DNA of 64,000 nt, from contig JAKFAO010000012.1 in NCBI GenBank assembly GCA_021527695.1, forward strand, positions 620,001-684,000. Reading direction: 5' to 3'. The first letter of the stretch is position 1, and each line of letters begins with the position of its first letter. Positions 10,289 to 20,329 of this stretch are shown piece after piece. The notes beneath the pieces were generated by a model. That model did no database searches, was not told the origin of the DNA, and saw only the letters and a program-made list of their open reading frames with translations. A program made the translations under genes and the position numbers. The stretch is from Naematelia aurantialba (lineage: Eukaryota > Basidiomycota > Tremellomycetes > Tremellales > Naemateliaceae).

Positions 10289-12603
10289 ATGATGCTGCAC
10301 ACCTCGCGCATCGCTGCGCGACCGATTTTTGCGCTGGCGCGACCACCATCCCTCCCCGCCTCTGTCTCCGCCTCGGTTCTCCGATCGAGGTCAAGATCGT
10401 TGGCGACAGAGGCCAAGTTTGATCCGTCCACGGTCGAGCGGGCTACCGACGAAGTCGATGTGTGTATCGTTGGCGGTGGACCGGCTGGACTGTCAGCGGC
10501 GATCCGGTTGAAACAGCTCGAGCAGGAAAACGGAGGCGAAGAGCTCCGGGTGGTCGTGCTTGAGAAGGGCGGCGAAGTCGGTACGTCCTCCGCATCCGCT
10601 CGATTCTCGTTATTTCGTGTCTGTATCTGACTAGGATCAGGTGCACATATCCTGTCTGGAGCAGTGATCGAGACAAAGGCACTGGATGAGTTACTTCCCG
10701 ATTGGAAGGCGCTCGGCGCCCCACTGAACCAGCCCGCTACGTCCGACTCGATGCGGTTCCTCACGCGAAACTCTTCGTTCCCCATGCCCCATCCACCACA
10801 GATGAACAACAAGGGCAACTACATCGTCTCCCTATCGCGCTTCACTGCATGGCTGGGCGAACAGGCCGAGGCCGCCGGCGTCGAGGTGTATCCTGGTTTC
10901 GCGGGCGCGCGGGTCGTGTACAACGAGGATGGCAGCGGTGTGAAAGGCGTATGCACAGGCGATGTCGGGCTAGACAAGGATGGGCAGCCGAAAGACTCGT
11001 TTGAGCCCGGTATGGAGTTTCACGCCAAGGTCACACTGATCGCCGAGGGGGCGCACGGCAGTCTGAGCAAGGAGCTGCAGCGCAAGTTTGATCTCCGGCG
11101 AGGCGTCGATCCGCAGACATACGGCCTGGGTATCAAGGAGGTCTGGAAGGTCCGTGACGAGGTATACGAGCCCGGAAAGATCGTGCATACTCTAGGGTGG
11201 CCGTTGGACTACAAGACCTACGGCGGCAGCTGGCTGTATCACATGGAGGACAACATGGTCAGTCTGGGACTGGTCATCGGCCTCGATTACGCAAATCCCT
11301 ACTTGTCACCATACAAAGAGTTCCAAGTGAGTTGTCTGGCCATCTTTACAGAGCTACGGCATGTGCTCATACCGGTGTCTAGCGGATGAAACATCATCCA
11401 TTCTTCGCGAATATCCTGAAAGACGGGAAATGCATTGCGTACGGCGCTCGGGCACTGAACGAAGGCGGCCTTCAGTCGATCCCGAAACTCCACTTTCCAG
11501 GGGGCGCCCTCATCGGCTGTTCGGCCGGCTTCTTGAATGTCCCAAAGGTGATTGCCATCCACAGTCGAACCTTTATGCTGACGCTGCGCAGATCAAAGGG
11601 ACACACAACGCCATGAAGTCTGGCATGTTGGCTGCTGAGACGGCCTATACGGCGTTGCGAGGCGAAGCGTCAGCCGCGTCAGAGAGCGACTCGGATAAAC
11701 TTGTCGATATGAGCGGTTACGAGACTGCTGTGAAAGACTCGTTCATCTGGAAAGAGCTCAACGAGGTCCGAAACCTGCGACCATCATTTCATAATCCCCT
11801 TGGTCTGTGGGGCGGAATGGCGTATTCCGGCCTCGACAGCTTGCTGTTGAGGGGGCGCATACCCTGGACTTTCCATAACAAAGTCGAAGACTATGCTACG
11901 ACAAAGAAGGCCAGGTAGGGCCGAGATTCTGCAACAGAGTGGTGAAGAATGCTGATGACGAACAGCGAGGTCAAACCGATTGAGTATCCCGCGCCAGATG
12001 GGAAACTCTCGTTTGACATTCTCACCTCGGTGTCACTGACAGGCACCAACCATGCGGAGAACCAGCCTGTACATCTGCGACTGCCCGAAGAGTCCGGCGC
12101 ACGCGAACGGCACACGCACCAGAATGTCGCTGGTATGTATCGAGGTTCCCGTGGTTGCCGATCCCAATGCAGAAAGCTGATTGGTGCCAGAATACGCGGG
12201 ACTATTGGGCAGAGTGTGCCCGGCAGCAGTGTACGAGTACGCAGATGCAGAGGGCTCGGAGGAGGATGCAGACGGGAAGAGGTTTGTCATCAACTCTCAG
12301 AATTGCATTCACGTGAGTATCTCAGTCTCCCGAGGCGGACCTGTTTTGCCAGTCTGCCGTTCTGCTGCACTTCCGTCGTTGTGTGGCCTGGTCTGACGGG
12401 TTGCAGTGCAAGACGTGTTCGATCAAGACACCGACGCAGGACATTACATGGACCGGTAAGTCGATTCCTGTCGGGAGCAAGAGGCGGTGGCTGATGCGTG
12501 TGGCAGTACCCGAAGGTGGCGGGGGACCAAAGTACAGTACGTTTCGGATATGGTTTCACTGAACCTTGTCGGCGCGCTGATCCGTTTCACAGCTATCACT
12601 TGA
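10289..12603 (+). CDS. Electron transfer flavoprotein-ubiquinone oxidoreductase (ETF-QO)
   Basis: This inner-membrane enzyme passes electrons from ETF, reduced during fatty-acid and amino-acid breakdown, to ubiquinone. Residues 1-40 are Arg/Ser/Ala-rich without acids, a typical mitochondrial presequence. The FAD-binding Rossmann motif is [15 protein letters not shown]. The core includes [46 protein letters not shown] and [16 protein letters not shown], all characteristic. The 4Fe-4S cluster ligands are Cys in [10 protein letters not shown] and the three in NCIHCKTCSIK. Eight exons join cleanly. The last intron (after GGGGPKY) leads into a tiny final exon giving TIT and a stop at 12601-12603. 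It is complete, with length and order as expected for the family. It corresponds to yeast CIR2 and animal ETFDH. Confidence 0.95.
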
Positions 12604-13870
12604 GACTCACACTTTCATCACATTGTATGCATGGCGATTGTTCCGACATTAAGCGACCAGCGGCCAAGGCAGAAAGCGTCCTTTGGCCGTCTCTGCACAT
12701 CCTTCCCTGTTGTCGATCCCGAGACTGTGATGGTATTCCGGCGTCCATACCGACCCCACACTTGTCTACATGTCATGACCCCACATCCACACGTCTGTAC
12801 GACTCGCAACTCCAGTATCATCGCTTCCCCAACCTGGCTCAACAAGTCACACTGACACTGCTTCCTTGGTGATCCCTTGTCCCTTGTCCCTTGTCCCCTT
12901 GTCTCTTTGTCTCCTTGTCTCTCGTCGCTCGTCCCTTGGGCCTGTACTGACCGAACACCGCACCATACCCAGCCGTTCGCCGCTCCTTTATGCTCTGCCC
13001 ACCGCATCTAGCACCACTACCCTTTCCATCACGTCGTTTCGTTGTGCCGTTCCTTTGTGGGTCCTGCGACACGGCCCCGGGAGCCCCTTTCCTCCCGGGC
13101 CAACGTTGATCGCTTCCTTTGTTCTGCGCATGTCTCGCTTCCGTCTTCCACTGCATCGCATGTGTCGACTGAGCGTTTCATCCTCTTCACTCACGCAGCA
13201 CGCAGCTGGACCTCCACACCCCATCCCCGTCCCCGTCCTCCGCCCCCACCTCACTTCGGTCTCGGTCGCCCGCCTCACGCCGCTCTCACCTCCTCGCAGG
13301 GGGTTTCGTCTCGCCTCGCCTTGCCACTCCTCTGTTCTCTGCACTGCCAAACTCCGGCGGGCACGGAGTACGGCCACTCGCATCCCGTGCGCATCACACG
13401 ACACGAGACCGATCCACGACACGGCACACCCCTAGGCCCGGCACACGACATACTCTACCGAAACCTTGCGCCTCTCCGCCCCCCGTCTCCGTGCTCGGCA
13501 CACCGCGCAACCCGAGCCCCAAACTCCCCCCCTGACGTAAGGGGACCCCTCTGGGACTCCTGTGCACTCCTGTGCACCCCTGTGCAGCCCCTACAACTCC
13601 TGACCGGGCCGCCTCTGGCCCGCAAGCCACCTGTCAAACCGTGGCCATCCTGTCCGACTTGTCCGAGGTCGATTTACTCCACACGGCGCGGTGCTCGCTC
13701 CTTTCTCTCACGACGGCACCTGTGCCTTCGCGAGGATAAAAGGTGAGCAGGTCGGCGTGGCCCGGAACTCGCATCCTGCTCTTGGCCTCGGTCCTGCGCC
13801 TGCCTGCTCCTGCTCCACCGGCCAAACCCCACTCAAATCCCATTGCCCGAGGCTGCCAACCTCGCCCCTT

Positions 13871-13873
<3 letters not shown>

Positions 13874-13905
<32 letters not shown>

Positions 13906-13909
13906 CCAG

Positions 13910-13949
<40 letters not shown>

Positions 13950-13950
13950 G
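13874..13950 (+). repeat. (CCTG)n tetranucleotide microsatellite
   Basis: About 18 copies of CCTG/GCCT, interrupted once by a CCAG unit in the middle. Confidence 0.95.
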
Positions 13951-14463
13951 GCTCGCGACCTTGTCGAGGTATCGGCTGCCCAATACCCGCTTGGAAGGTG
14001 GCGCTTCTCGTATCGCTGGTCGATACACCGATACCACCCTTTGTCCACCCCCTTGCCTGCTCTTCGAGCCCAATCGCTCCCGTTGACCGCTTGTCCGCGT
14101 TTCCCGACTCGCCCCTGCAGCCTGGGCCCTCTATCCTCTCTCCTCTCTTCTCTGCCCTCCAGCCTTCGCTCCACCCTCGACGGGTGTAGTTGAAGTGGTT
14201 ATCGCCTTTGTATCCAAACTTCCCCACGGCGTGCCTGTGCACCTCTGTTCTGCAGCCGATATCGCTATCGTATCGCGCCGGTTGCCGAGACCCGCGCGCC
14301 ATCTTCTTGTGGCTATCGTCATCGGCGTAAGCGTCGGCGTCGGCGTCGCTGTCCTGTCGGCGTCGCTGTCGCTGTCGGCGTAGTCTTCCCGCTCCAAGCG
14401 AGCCCTTCTCGTGCCGTCTGACCGACGCGACCGAAGGCGCGAAGGCAAGAAGCCAGCGGCCCT

Positions 14464-14496
<33 letters not shown>

Positions 14497-14560
14497 GCCC
14501 TCACTCTCACCCTCGCCCTCGACCTCGCCTCACCCTCACCCTCGCCCCACCCTCGCCCTC
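14464..14560 (+). repeat. (CACCCT/CGCCCT)n hexamer repeat
   Basis: About fifteen imperfect hexamers of the form CACCCT, CGCCCT or CACTCT. The unit resembles a telomeric repeat by chance, but it is interstitial, degenerate and part of a longer pyrimidine-rich stretch. Confidence 0.85.
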
Positions 14561-14792
14561 GCCCTTAGCCCCGCCGTCGCCTTCGCCCTTGTCCCGCCGT
14601 CACCGTCGCCGCCACCCCACGCCACCCCCCCCCCTCCCCCCCAGTGCCCTCGGTGCCCGCTGGCTGGCGATCGCGTCCCACTTGCCCTTCCCATTGTGTG
14701 CCTAGAAGGCCACAGCCGCAGCCACCGCGCCGCCGCACCGCACCGCACCGCACCCCCCCCGCTGGCCCACCAGCGCGCCAAACGAGGTCAAG

Positions 14793-15854
14793 ATGATGTT
14801 TTCATCTCCTCGTCCGCTCGGACACTATTCCCCGGCACAGAGCAAGATGGCCACTGCGACGATGGGCACCCTCCGCCTCGAGCTCGAGCGGTACAAGCGC
14901 TCGCCGGTGTTCTCGGCGGAAATGTACCTCGACTGTCTGAATCGGTGAGTCGGTCGATCGCGCACGGACGTGCTGTCCGACCACCACCACCACCCACACA
15001 CGCACCCACCCCAAGCACATCATACTGCATCCGACCCTATTTTTACTACGAATACGTACTCCTCCTCCCTCGTCCATTCCACTTCACTCGACGATCAACT
15101 CTGGCCGCACCGCGTCACTCCACGCATCATCCCTCTAACAAACTTCCTTCCATCACAGCCGGCAGCGCTCCCTCTGCTCACCGATACGGTGACCCCTAGC
15201 CTTCCCAGTACATCAGCAGTGCAGCACTGACTCGCGTAGCCTGCTCGAACCCCTTGCAATCTTGCAGGGCTGCGCGGGCCTTCGCGTGTGGCTGGCCGAG
15301 GTGCAGTTCTTCATGGGCAAGATGAAACAGCGTTCTTTTGCCGGTGTCCCCCTGTGAGTTGGAGTCCATAGCCAGACCCAGGTGCCCCCGTGTCCAGGTG
15401 CCCGCATGTCCAGATGTCCAGATACCCAGATGTCCAGCCAAATGCCCAGATGCCCAGTGGCCCGACGCCACAAAGACCAGATACCCGGCGCCGACAACAA
15501 ACAGACAGAAGTGTATACGGGATGCTGACCCGTGTCCAGAACAATGCGAGAGAGACAAATCCTGCAGTGGTATTCCGCGCGTTGGCGAGAGTTGCGCGGC
15601 GGACCCTGCGACATGGGCCGGCCTGAAGCGCAGATTGTGAGTGGCACTGGGCTGTCGACTCCGTCCCTTTCTCCGCCTCTGTCGCTCGCTCCCTCTCCCT
15701 CTATCCCTCTCCCTCTTTCCTTCTCCCTCTCTCCCTCTCTCCCTCTTTCTATGCTTGGTTTCATCTTGTCCCGTGAAACGCAGCGTTCACGTCGCCACGT
15801 CCGTGCTGACGACAGCAGATCCTCATCGCCATGGGCGAAATGGCAACGTTTTAG
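14793..15854 (+). CDS. Small four-exon orphan protein (132 aa)
   Basis: Exons 14793-14944, 15240-15353, 15540-15636 and 15819-15854 have GTGAGT donors and AG acceptors and sum to exactly 133 codons including the stop. The protein starts MMFSSPRPLGHYS. It has an Arg/Leu helix (TLRLELERYKRSP), a hydrophobic core (LLEPLAILQG, LRVWLAEVQFFMGKMKQ), then ERQILQWYSARWRELRGG, and ends IILIAMGEMATF. There is no signal peptide. The segments look like packed amphipathic helices. I do not recognise the family. The clean frame across three introns argues that it is real. Introns 2 and 3 carry repeats (CCAGATG-type and CTCCCT-type). Downstream methionines at codons 2, 19 and 24 are possible alternative starts. 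Confidence 0.65.
15388..15462 (+). repeat. CCAGATG-type short tandem repeat in an intron
   Basis: Seven or eight imperfect copies of a 9-12 nt unit (CCAGATGTCCAG, CCAGATACCCAG, CCAGATGCCCAG) within the second intron of the 132-aa orphan gene. Confidence 0.7.
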
Positions 15855-16471
15855 CCGACGACCCCACGTTCTCCCAAGTCAACCCTCTTCGACGTCATTT
15901 CCAACACAACTCTCATTCTCAACGTGTCGCCAAGATGTTCATTTCCCTCTACGCCGTGAAATATCGCCCGTTAGTCTCAGAATCTCAGAACAAAGCCAAG
16001 TATTATCCTACAGGACAGCACAGTACCGCCCTGACCACAGCGGCTGGGCTCTGGCCTTTGCCGCGTGCTGGTTGGCGCATACCCTATACTTTCTCGCGCG
16101 CGCTTGGTTGTCTTTCACGCGCTTTGTATCCGAGTGCCATATGTATGCATGTATCGCGGACAGCCACATCCACGGAACTGCCACGACCCAGCCGCAGCCA
16201 CAGTGTGAGTTCACCATTGGCTGCTCGTTGGTCGAGCCAGAGGAGCCTCAAGTGAACTTGCACCCAAGAGGACTTGCATGATAAGCTAGCTCGCTGCGGG
16301 TGTCAACTACTGAACATGTATGCTCCTCTCGTACTCGATGGTATGGCAACGCAAACGCATACTGTGCACGACTTGGGTCTCTCGCCGGCCTGACCAGTCC
16401 TCACTTCCAGCGCCAGATCGTGTAGCCTCTCATTCCCGTTCTACATACTGTATGAACTCGTCGTTCTTTGC

Positions 16472-16485
16472 ACAACCTTGATGCC
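16472..16485 (-). other. Conserved 3' element, copy 1 of 3
   Basis: The sense-strand sequence GGCATCAAGGTTGT lies about 20 nt after the stop of the first secreted cysteine-rich gene. Identical 14-mers follow the second and third paralogs. It is either a shared 3' UTR element or a remnant of the duplicated unit. Confidence 0.6.
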
Positions 16486-16505
16486 TATGACGCGGCGTCG
16501 GGTAC

Positions 16506-17074
16506 CTACGAAGGGATGCAGGTGGTGTTGAGGTTGCACGCGCCCTTGGTCTTGGTCAGCCTCTGTACTTCTGTAACATATTCCGTCTGTCCGTATCCGA
16601 AGCGCAACTGGCGTCGTAAAGCGTACCTTGCGGAACCTGTAGCTCTGCCCCTGGTAGTCGAACAGACTGTGGCAGCGCTCAAACCTGTTCCCGCTCGGTG
16701 TAAAGTCGAAGCAGGCGGTCTGGCACGAGCATGCGTCGTCGTTTTCCGTGACGGTAAGCGAGTACTGATTCGCCGGTCCATCGCCCAGTCCGTTGTTCGG
16801 GACGAGCACAGACAAGGGGTTTCGTTCCGGCAGGCAAGTGGTGCTGTCGATGCTGTGGCCCGTACCGGGCACCCCAAAGCAGTCGTCAACTGTCTTATAG
16901 CATCAGCGTCAGCCTCTTCAATGTTCCACAAGGACAGCAAAGAGGAAGCGGGGGACGCAGAGGAATCGACTTGCAAGGGTAGAAATAGGCGTTTTCGTTG
17001 CCGGTGGCCACTTGGGAGGCCACACTGGTGGCGGCTACAAAGAACGCAACAACGGCAGTGAAGGTAAACTTCAT
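16506..17074 (-). CDS. Small secreted eight-cysteine-family protein, paralog 1 (133 aa)
   Basis: Exons 17074-16975, 16889-16627 and 16544-16506 give 133 residues. The N-terminus is a signal peptide (MKFTFTAVVAFFVAATSVAS). The mature part has FDDC, TTCLPERNP, VPNNGLGDGPANQYSL, ACSCQTACFDF, SYRFRK and finally GACNLNTTC. It is the most divergent member: the FCLVKT cysteine is replaced in QYSLTV, while extra cysteines appear in TACFD and ERCHS. Intron 1 is phase 1 and starts with GCAAGT, a GC-AG intron; intron 2 is phase 0. Both positions match the three paralogs further along. A TATAAA lies about 107 nt upstream. Function is unknown. A secreted role outside the cell is inferred from the signal peptide and paired cysteines only. 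Confidence 0.75.
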
Positions 17075-17180
17075 CGCGTCACTCGATGTGTGATTGTGTG
17101 TGGGCTACAGCGAAGATAGTCGAGCTGGGAGATGGATGTGAATGAAGAGATGAGGACGTTATGCTCACGGCAGGCTGAGC

Positions 17181-17186
17181 TTTATA
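17181..17186 (-). promoter_or_regulatory. TATA box of secreted paralog 1
   Basis: The minus strand reads GAGGTATAAAGC, about 107 nt before the ATG. The same GGTATAAAG context occurs before paralogs 2 and 3. Confidence 0.6.
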
Positions 17187-17793
17187 CCTCAGTCGGCCTG
17201 CTGCACACTTGTGAGAGGTCAGGTGGGGTCGGGAAATGGACACGGCGCACACGCTGATCACGGCGTATGAATCTGACCCCACTCACATCCTCAAATACCC
17301 TTCTCTGTCTCACTCTGGTAAATCTCCCACACAGAGAGCAGATGGTTGGATTCTGGCTCTGCCCCCAGACCTGGCTCTGCCCCCAGACCCTCGCTCCACC
17401 GAGGCCTTCATGGTCGCGTCACGGGATGCATCTATAAACTGCTCAAAGGATACTTGTCACCCCTTCCTCCTCACATGCACAAAGTGGTCCACGTTCCCAT
17501 TTCAATGACTTGCGATTGCAATCTGTGGGAACGGACAGAGGCCACTCCCCACCACACAGTCTCGTGCCGACTTCGGCAGACATTCGATCACGCGCACGGA
17601 CCGTGGTGTGGAGCATGGACACGCTGTATCGTTGCGCTCCGACAAGTGACGATACGCCCTCCTGTGCACCACGAGGCAATGAATTCCGGCCACGAACTCG
17701 TTCAATAATTGTGGTGATACAACAGCAGCAGAGGTAAAGACAGATTGCATCTCGTGATTCATTCCTTACGCCACCTCGGTCGCTTGACTTTCT

Positions 17794-17807
17794 ACAACCT
17801 TGATGCC
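17794..17807 (-). other. Conserved 3' element, copy 2 of 3
   Basis: Sense-strand GGCATCAAGGTTGT, about 45 nt after the stop of paralog 2. It is identical to the copies after paralogs 1 and 3. Confidence 0.6.
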
Positions 17808-17852
17808 TTCCGACTGCGGCCCTTCAATCCGGCTGCCCTCGGCAACTAGGAC

Positions 17853-18338
17853 TTAGCAGTTGTTCGATGCACAACTTCCCTGCAAAGTCTTTATCAGCCG
17901 AGTCCTTGTGAGACTGAGCACCGGAAGGGGACAGCGACGACGTACGCCGATGAAGCGATAGCTCTCGTCATCCGGGTTGAGTGTCAGGCAGAAGCCGGTA
18001 GCAGTGAACGAGAACGAGTCGCTCTGGCACGAGCAACTGCCATCTTCCCTGGTCTTGACGAGGCAGAACTCGTTGCGCGGCACGTTGCCGAGGCCCGTGT
18101 TGGGGATGTGCACAGAGCCGCGGCCCGCTTCGCTCAAGCAGCCGGGGTTGTAGATGCTGACTCCGATACCCTTGTTGGTCGAGCAGTTGTCGTCTATACG
18201 ACCGGGTGAGCATGTATCAACAAGCCTGGTATATAGACTGGAGCTGGACTCACCGTCGTAGAAGTTGGCGTAGTTGCTCAAGGCCATGGTGCTGCTCGCG
18301 AGCCCCAGGAGTGCCGTGACGGAAAGTGCAAACCTCAT
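17853..18338 (-). CDS. Small secreted eight-cysteine protein, paralog 2 (119 aa)
   Basis: Exons 18338-18254, 18193-17946 and 17879-17853 sum to 120 codons. The signal peptide is MRFALSVTALLGLASSTMALS. The mature protein has eight cysteines in DDNC, YNPGC, EFCLVKT, GSCSCQS, ATGFC and GSCASNNC. The framework residues GRGSVHIPNTGLG and ESYRFIG are shared with paralog 4, its closest relative. Intron 1 is phase 1 with a GTGAGT donor, and intron 2 is phase 0 with GTACGT. The stop TAA follows the last cysteine directly. The cysteine spacing with a central C-x-C suggests a compact disulfide-bonded domain. No known family is recognised. Confidence 0.85.
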   Translation of the reverse strand: MRFALSVTALLGLASSTMALSNYANFYDGESSSSLYTRLVDTCSPGRIDDNCSTNKGIGVSIYNPGCLSEAGRGSVHIPNTGLGNVPRNEFCLVKTREDGSCSCQSDSFSFTATGFCLTLNPDDESYRFIGVRRRCPLPVLSLTRTRLIKTLQGSCASNNC

Positions 18339-18448
18339 TATGAAAATCGGAGGTGGTCAAAGTGGTCTTTGGGCGAGCGGGATGTTGGCGTACTAAGATG
18401 TTGTAGATTGGAGAGGAGGGAGGCCAAGTACCCCCAAGCACAGCGGGC

Positions 18449-18454
18449 TTTATA
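18449..18454 (-). promoter_or_regulatory. TATA box of secreted paralog 2
   Basis: The minus strand reads AGAGGTATAAAGCCCGC, about 111 nt before the ATG at 18338. Confidence 0.6.
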
Positions 18455-18559
18455 CCTCTTAAGAGGGCTGGGAACGTTGCCACGCTTTGCGACGGCGCCG
18501 GGAAAGGAGTTGGCGCCTGGAGCATCAACGTCATCAAGACATGTGGGTCGTTAGACTCC

Positions 18560-19467
18560 CATCACACAACTCACATGTATCAAGGACCATCTCCTGGAGT
18601 TGAAGCGAGTTTGTCCCCAAGAACGTCTCTCGCCGACCTCGGCAGCACGCTCATGTGGGGTACATGGACAATCGAAAGCACTTTGAGGGGCTTGGGGTGC
18701 TGCATGTCTCATCTCGCGTTGGTACCAGCCACAAAGAGGACGAGCGATGACATATCTAAAGGACAGGATGACCGACCCAAGTGACTTGAACAGAGGGCGT
18801 ACGAAGACCGGCGTGCCCTGCTTGGCGATCCACCGAGACGGCTTGGTCCGATCTCGCTAGGGCTGCGGTTGAACACAGCTCAAGCGATCCAGGCAATCCA
18901 GGCGCCCCAGGCCATGCAGGTAGTTCGGATGGCCTGGGACTCAGACCGGCTTGACATTCTACAAACGCATCCCTGAGCTGTTACCGCTTTTGCTCGACGA
19001 GAAATCCCGACTGGCATGCCACAAGTGTGGGTCTTCATGGTCTTCAAATGGTCGAGGCAGATGTTGCTCAGACATGTCTCTGGCAGTATCCTACACACGG
19101 TCACAGGGCCGGCAACTCATCGAACTCTTTCGAATTGCACAGTCCTGGTCACTTATGGTGTGGGTGTCACGCCGACTGTTGATAATCCTCTCAATGCTAC
19201 AGCAGCTTTCGCGAACTGATAGCATTCGCACAATGAGTGTGTTGGCGGCCAATTACTGTAAGTGGAAGACGACTTGGGAGGTTTCTTCAGCTAGGGCATG
19301 TCCTTAGGAGGCTTTTTCCCTTCAGTGCCAAGACTGTGAGAGACGCGGGTAAGTTAGTTTATCAAGGGGCAACCGTGCCAAATACAGATTGCATCTTCCC
19401 TTCTCGTACTCTGTCTCCTCGTACTCGATGGTTGGCAGACTCAGACTAGCCAAGACTGCGACTATGG
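18560..19467. other. Spacer between secreted paralogs, no gene seen
   Basis: About 0.9 kb with no supported gene on either strand. The end near 19378-19440 contains ACAGATTGCATCT and CTCGTACTCGATGGT. The first also occurs near 17740, downstream of paralog 2, and the second near 16328, downstream of paralog 1. These look like remnants of duplicated 3' flanks. Confidence 0.5.
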
Positions 19468-19481
19468 ACAACCTTGATGCC
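19468..19481 (-). other. Conserved 3' element, copy 3 of 3
   Basis: Sense-strand GGCATCAAGGTTGT, about 55 nt after the stop of paralog 3. Neighbouring flank sequence is also shared with paralogs 1 and 2. Confidence 0.6.
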
Positions 19482-19536
19482 TGGTACAGGCGGGCGCTGC
19501 CTCTGAACGACCGTGGCAGCGTCGTCGGGACGCCGC

Positions 19537-20186
19537 TCAAGCGTCGGTCGGCTGAGCTGGCTCTTCCTCAGCCGACGCTTCGGCTCCGTGGCACGAGTTC
19601 TCGCGGCATGCGCCCTACGCAGTCCGCGTCAACTCGCTCCCTAACTTGTGTGTTCCGGAGCCTGGTGCTGTGTAGTAGGCAGTACAGTAGGCGGGGAGAG
19701 GATGGTCACTCACGTGGTGGAAGCTGTAGCTTCGGGTGAGCGGGTCGACGGGGAAGCACCTGCCAGTGGCGAAGAACGAGTGGCCGCGGGTCTGGCACGA
19801 GCAGTGGCCGTCGGCTCGCGTCTGCACGAGACAGTAGAGGTTGGAGTTGTCGACGCCGCGACGCGTGTCCGGGACGTAGACGGACCGTCGGTTGAGCTCG
19901 TCGGTAATGCAGCGCGAGTTGCGGATGTCGTGCACGAACGGGCTGGCGCCGCCCTGGCAGTTGAGCCCTAAAGTTGGTCAGTTGAGTCCACGGGTGTGAA
20001 GAGATTGCCTTGGGCAGCACAGTGGCTCAAAAGACGCATGGTAAGAACAAGGCATGGTATGGAACAAGGCATGGAACAAGGCATGTCTGGCGCACCGTTG
20101 TGGAATCGAGCCAGGAAGCTCTGGGCCTGGACGAGGGTCGTGCAGGCAACGAAGAAGGCAATGATGGTAGTAAAGGCAAACTTCAT
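19537..20186 (-). CDS. Small secreted eight-cysteine protein, paralog 3 (140 aa)
   Basis: Exons 20186-20096, 19967-19714 and 19614-19537 sum to 141 codons. The signal peptide is MKFAFTTIIAFFVACTTLVQA. The mature part carries cysteines in LNCQGG, NSRCITDE, NLYCLVQT, GHCSCQT, ATGRC and GACRENSC. The family landmarks VYVPDTRRGVDNSNLYCLV and RSYSFHH align with GSVHIPNTGLG and ESYRFIG of paralog 2. It is the only member with an extended C-terminus, a short acidic Ala/Glu tail after the last cysteine (HGAEASAEEEPAQPTDA). Intron phases are again 1 and 0. The signal peptide is closest to that of paralog 1. Function is unknown. Confidence 0.8.
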
Positions 20187-20311
20187 CTTGTCGTTATTGG
20201 GGTGGCTGGTGATGGATGCAGTATTGGGTCGCAAGACGAGTGCTGTTGAGAGATGTTGATGTTCTGAGATGGAGCGGATGGAGAGTCGGAGAGCGCTCAC
20301 GGCGAGCGACC

Positions 20312-20317
20312 TTTATA
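20312..20317 (-). promoter_or_regulatory. TATA box of secreted paralog 3
   Basis: The minus strand reads GGGGTATAAAGGTCGC, about 127 nt before the ATG at 20186. Confidence 0.6.
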
Positions 20318-20329
20318 CCCCAGACGGGG

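Larger units (their letters stand above)
12604..14792. other. 2.2 kb pyrimidine-rich stretch without a recognisable gene
   Basis: The plus strand is strongly C/T-rich, with clustered CCTTGTC, CCTG and CACCCT units. Long open frames occur on both strands but give only Pro/Leu/Arg or Gly/Gln/Arg low complexity. I see no domain, no tRNA and no splice pattern worth calling. The stretch precedes the four-exon gene at 14793 and may contain its promoter and 5' leader. Confidence 0.6.

Noticed and set aside
13634..14193. Long open frames on both strands across the CCTG microsatellite, with Ala/Gly/Arg/Gln or Cys/Leu/Pro repeats
   Set aside because: They exist only because the tetranucleotide repeat has no stop in any frame; neighbours show no domain, start context or splice pattern.
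14464..14560. CACCCT repeats as a possible internal telomere
   Set aside because: The unit is degenerate, mixes CGCCCT and CACTCT, and is flanked by the same kind of pyrimidine-rich sequence and by ordinary genes.
18780..19330. Possible fifth secreted paralog or relic between paralogs 2 and 3
   Set aside because: No signal peptide, CxC motif or FCLV-like segment was found on either strand; only 3' flank fragments recur.
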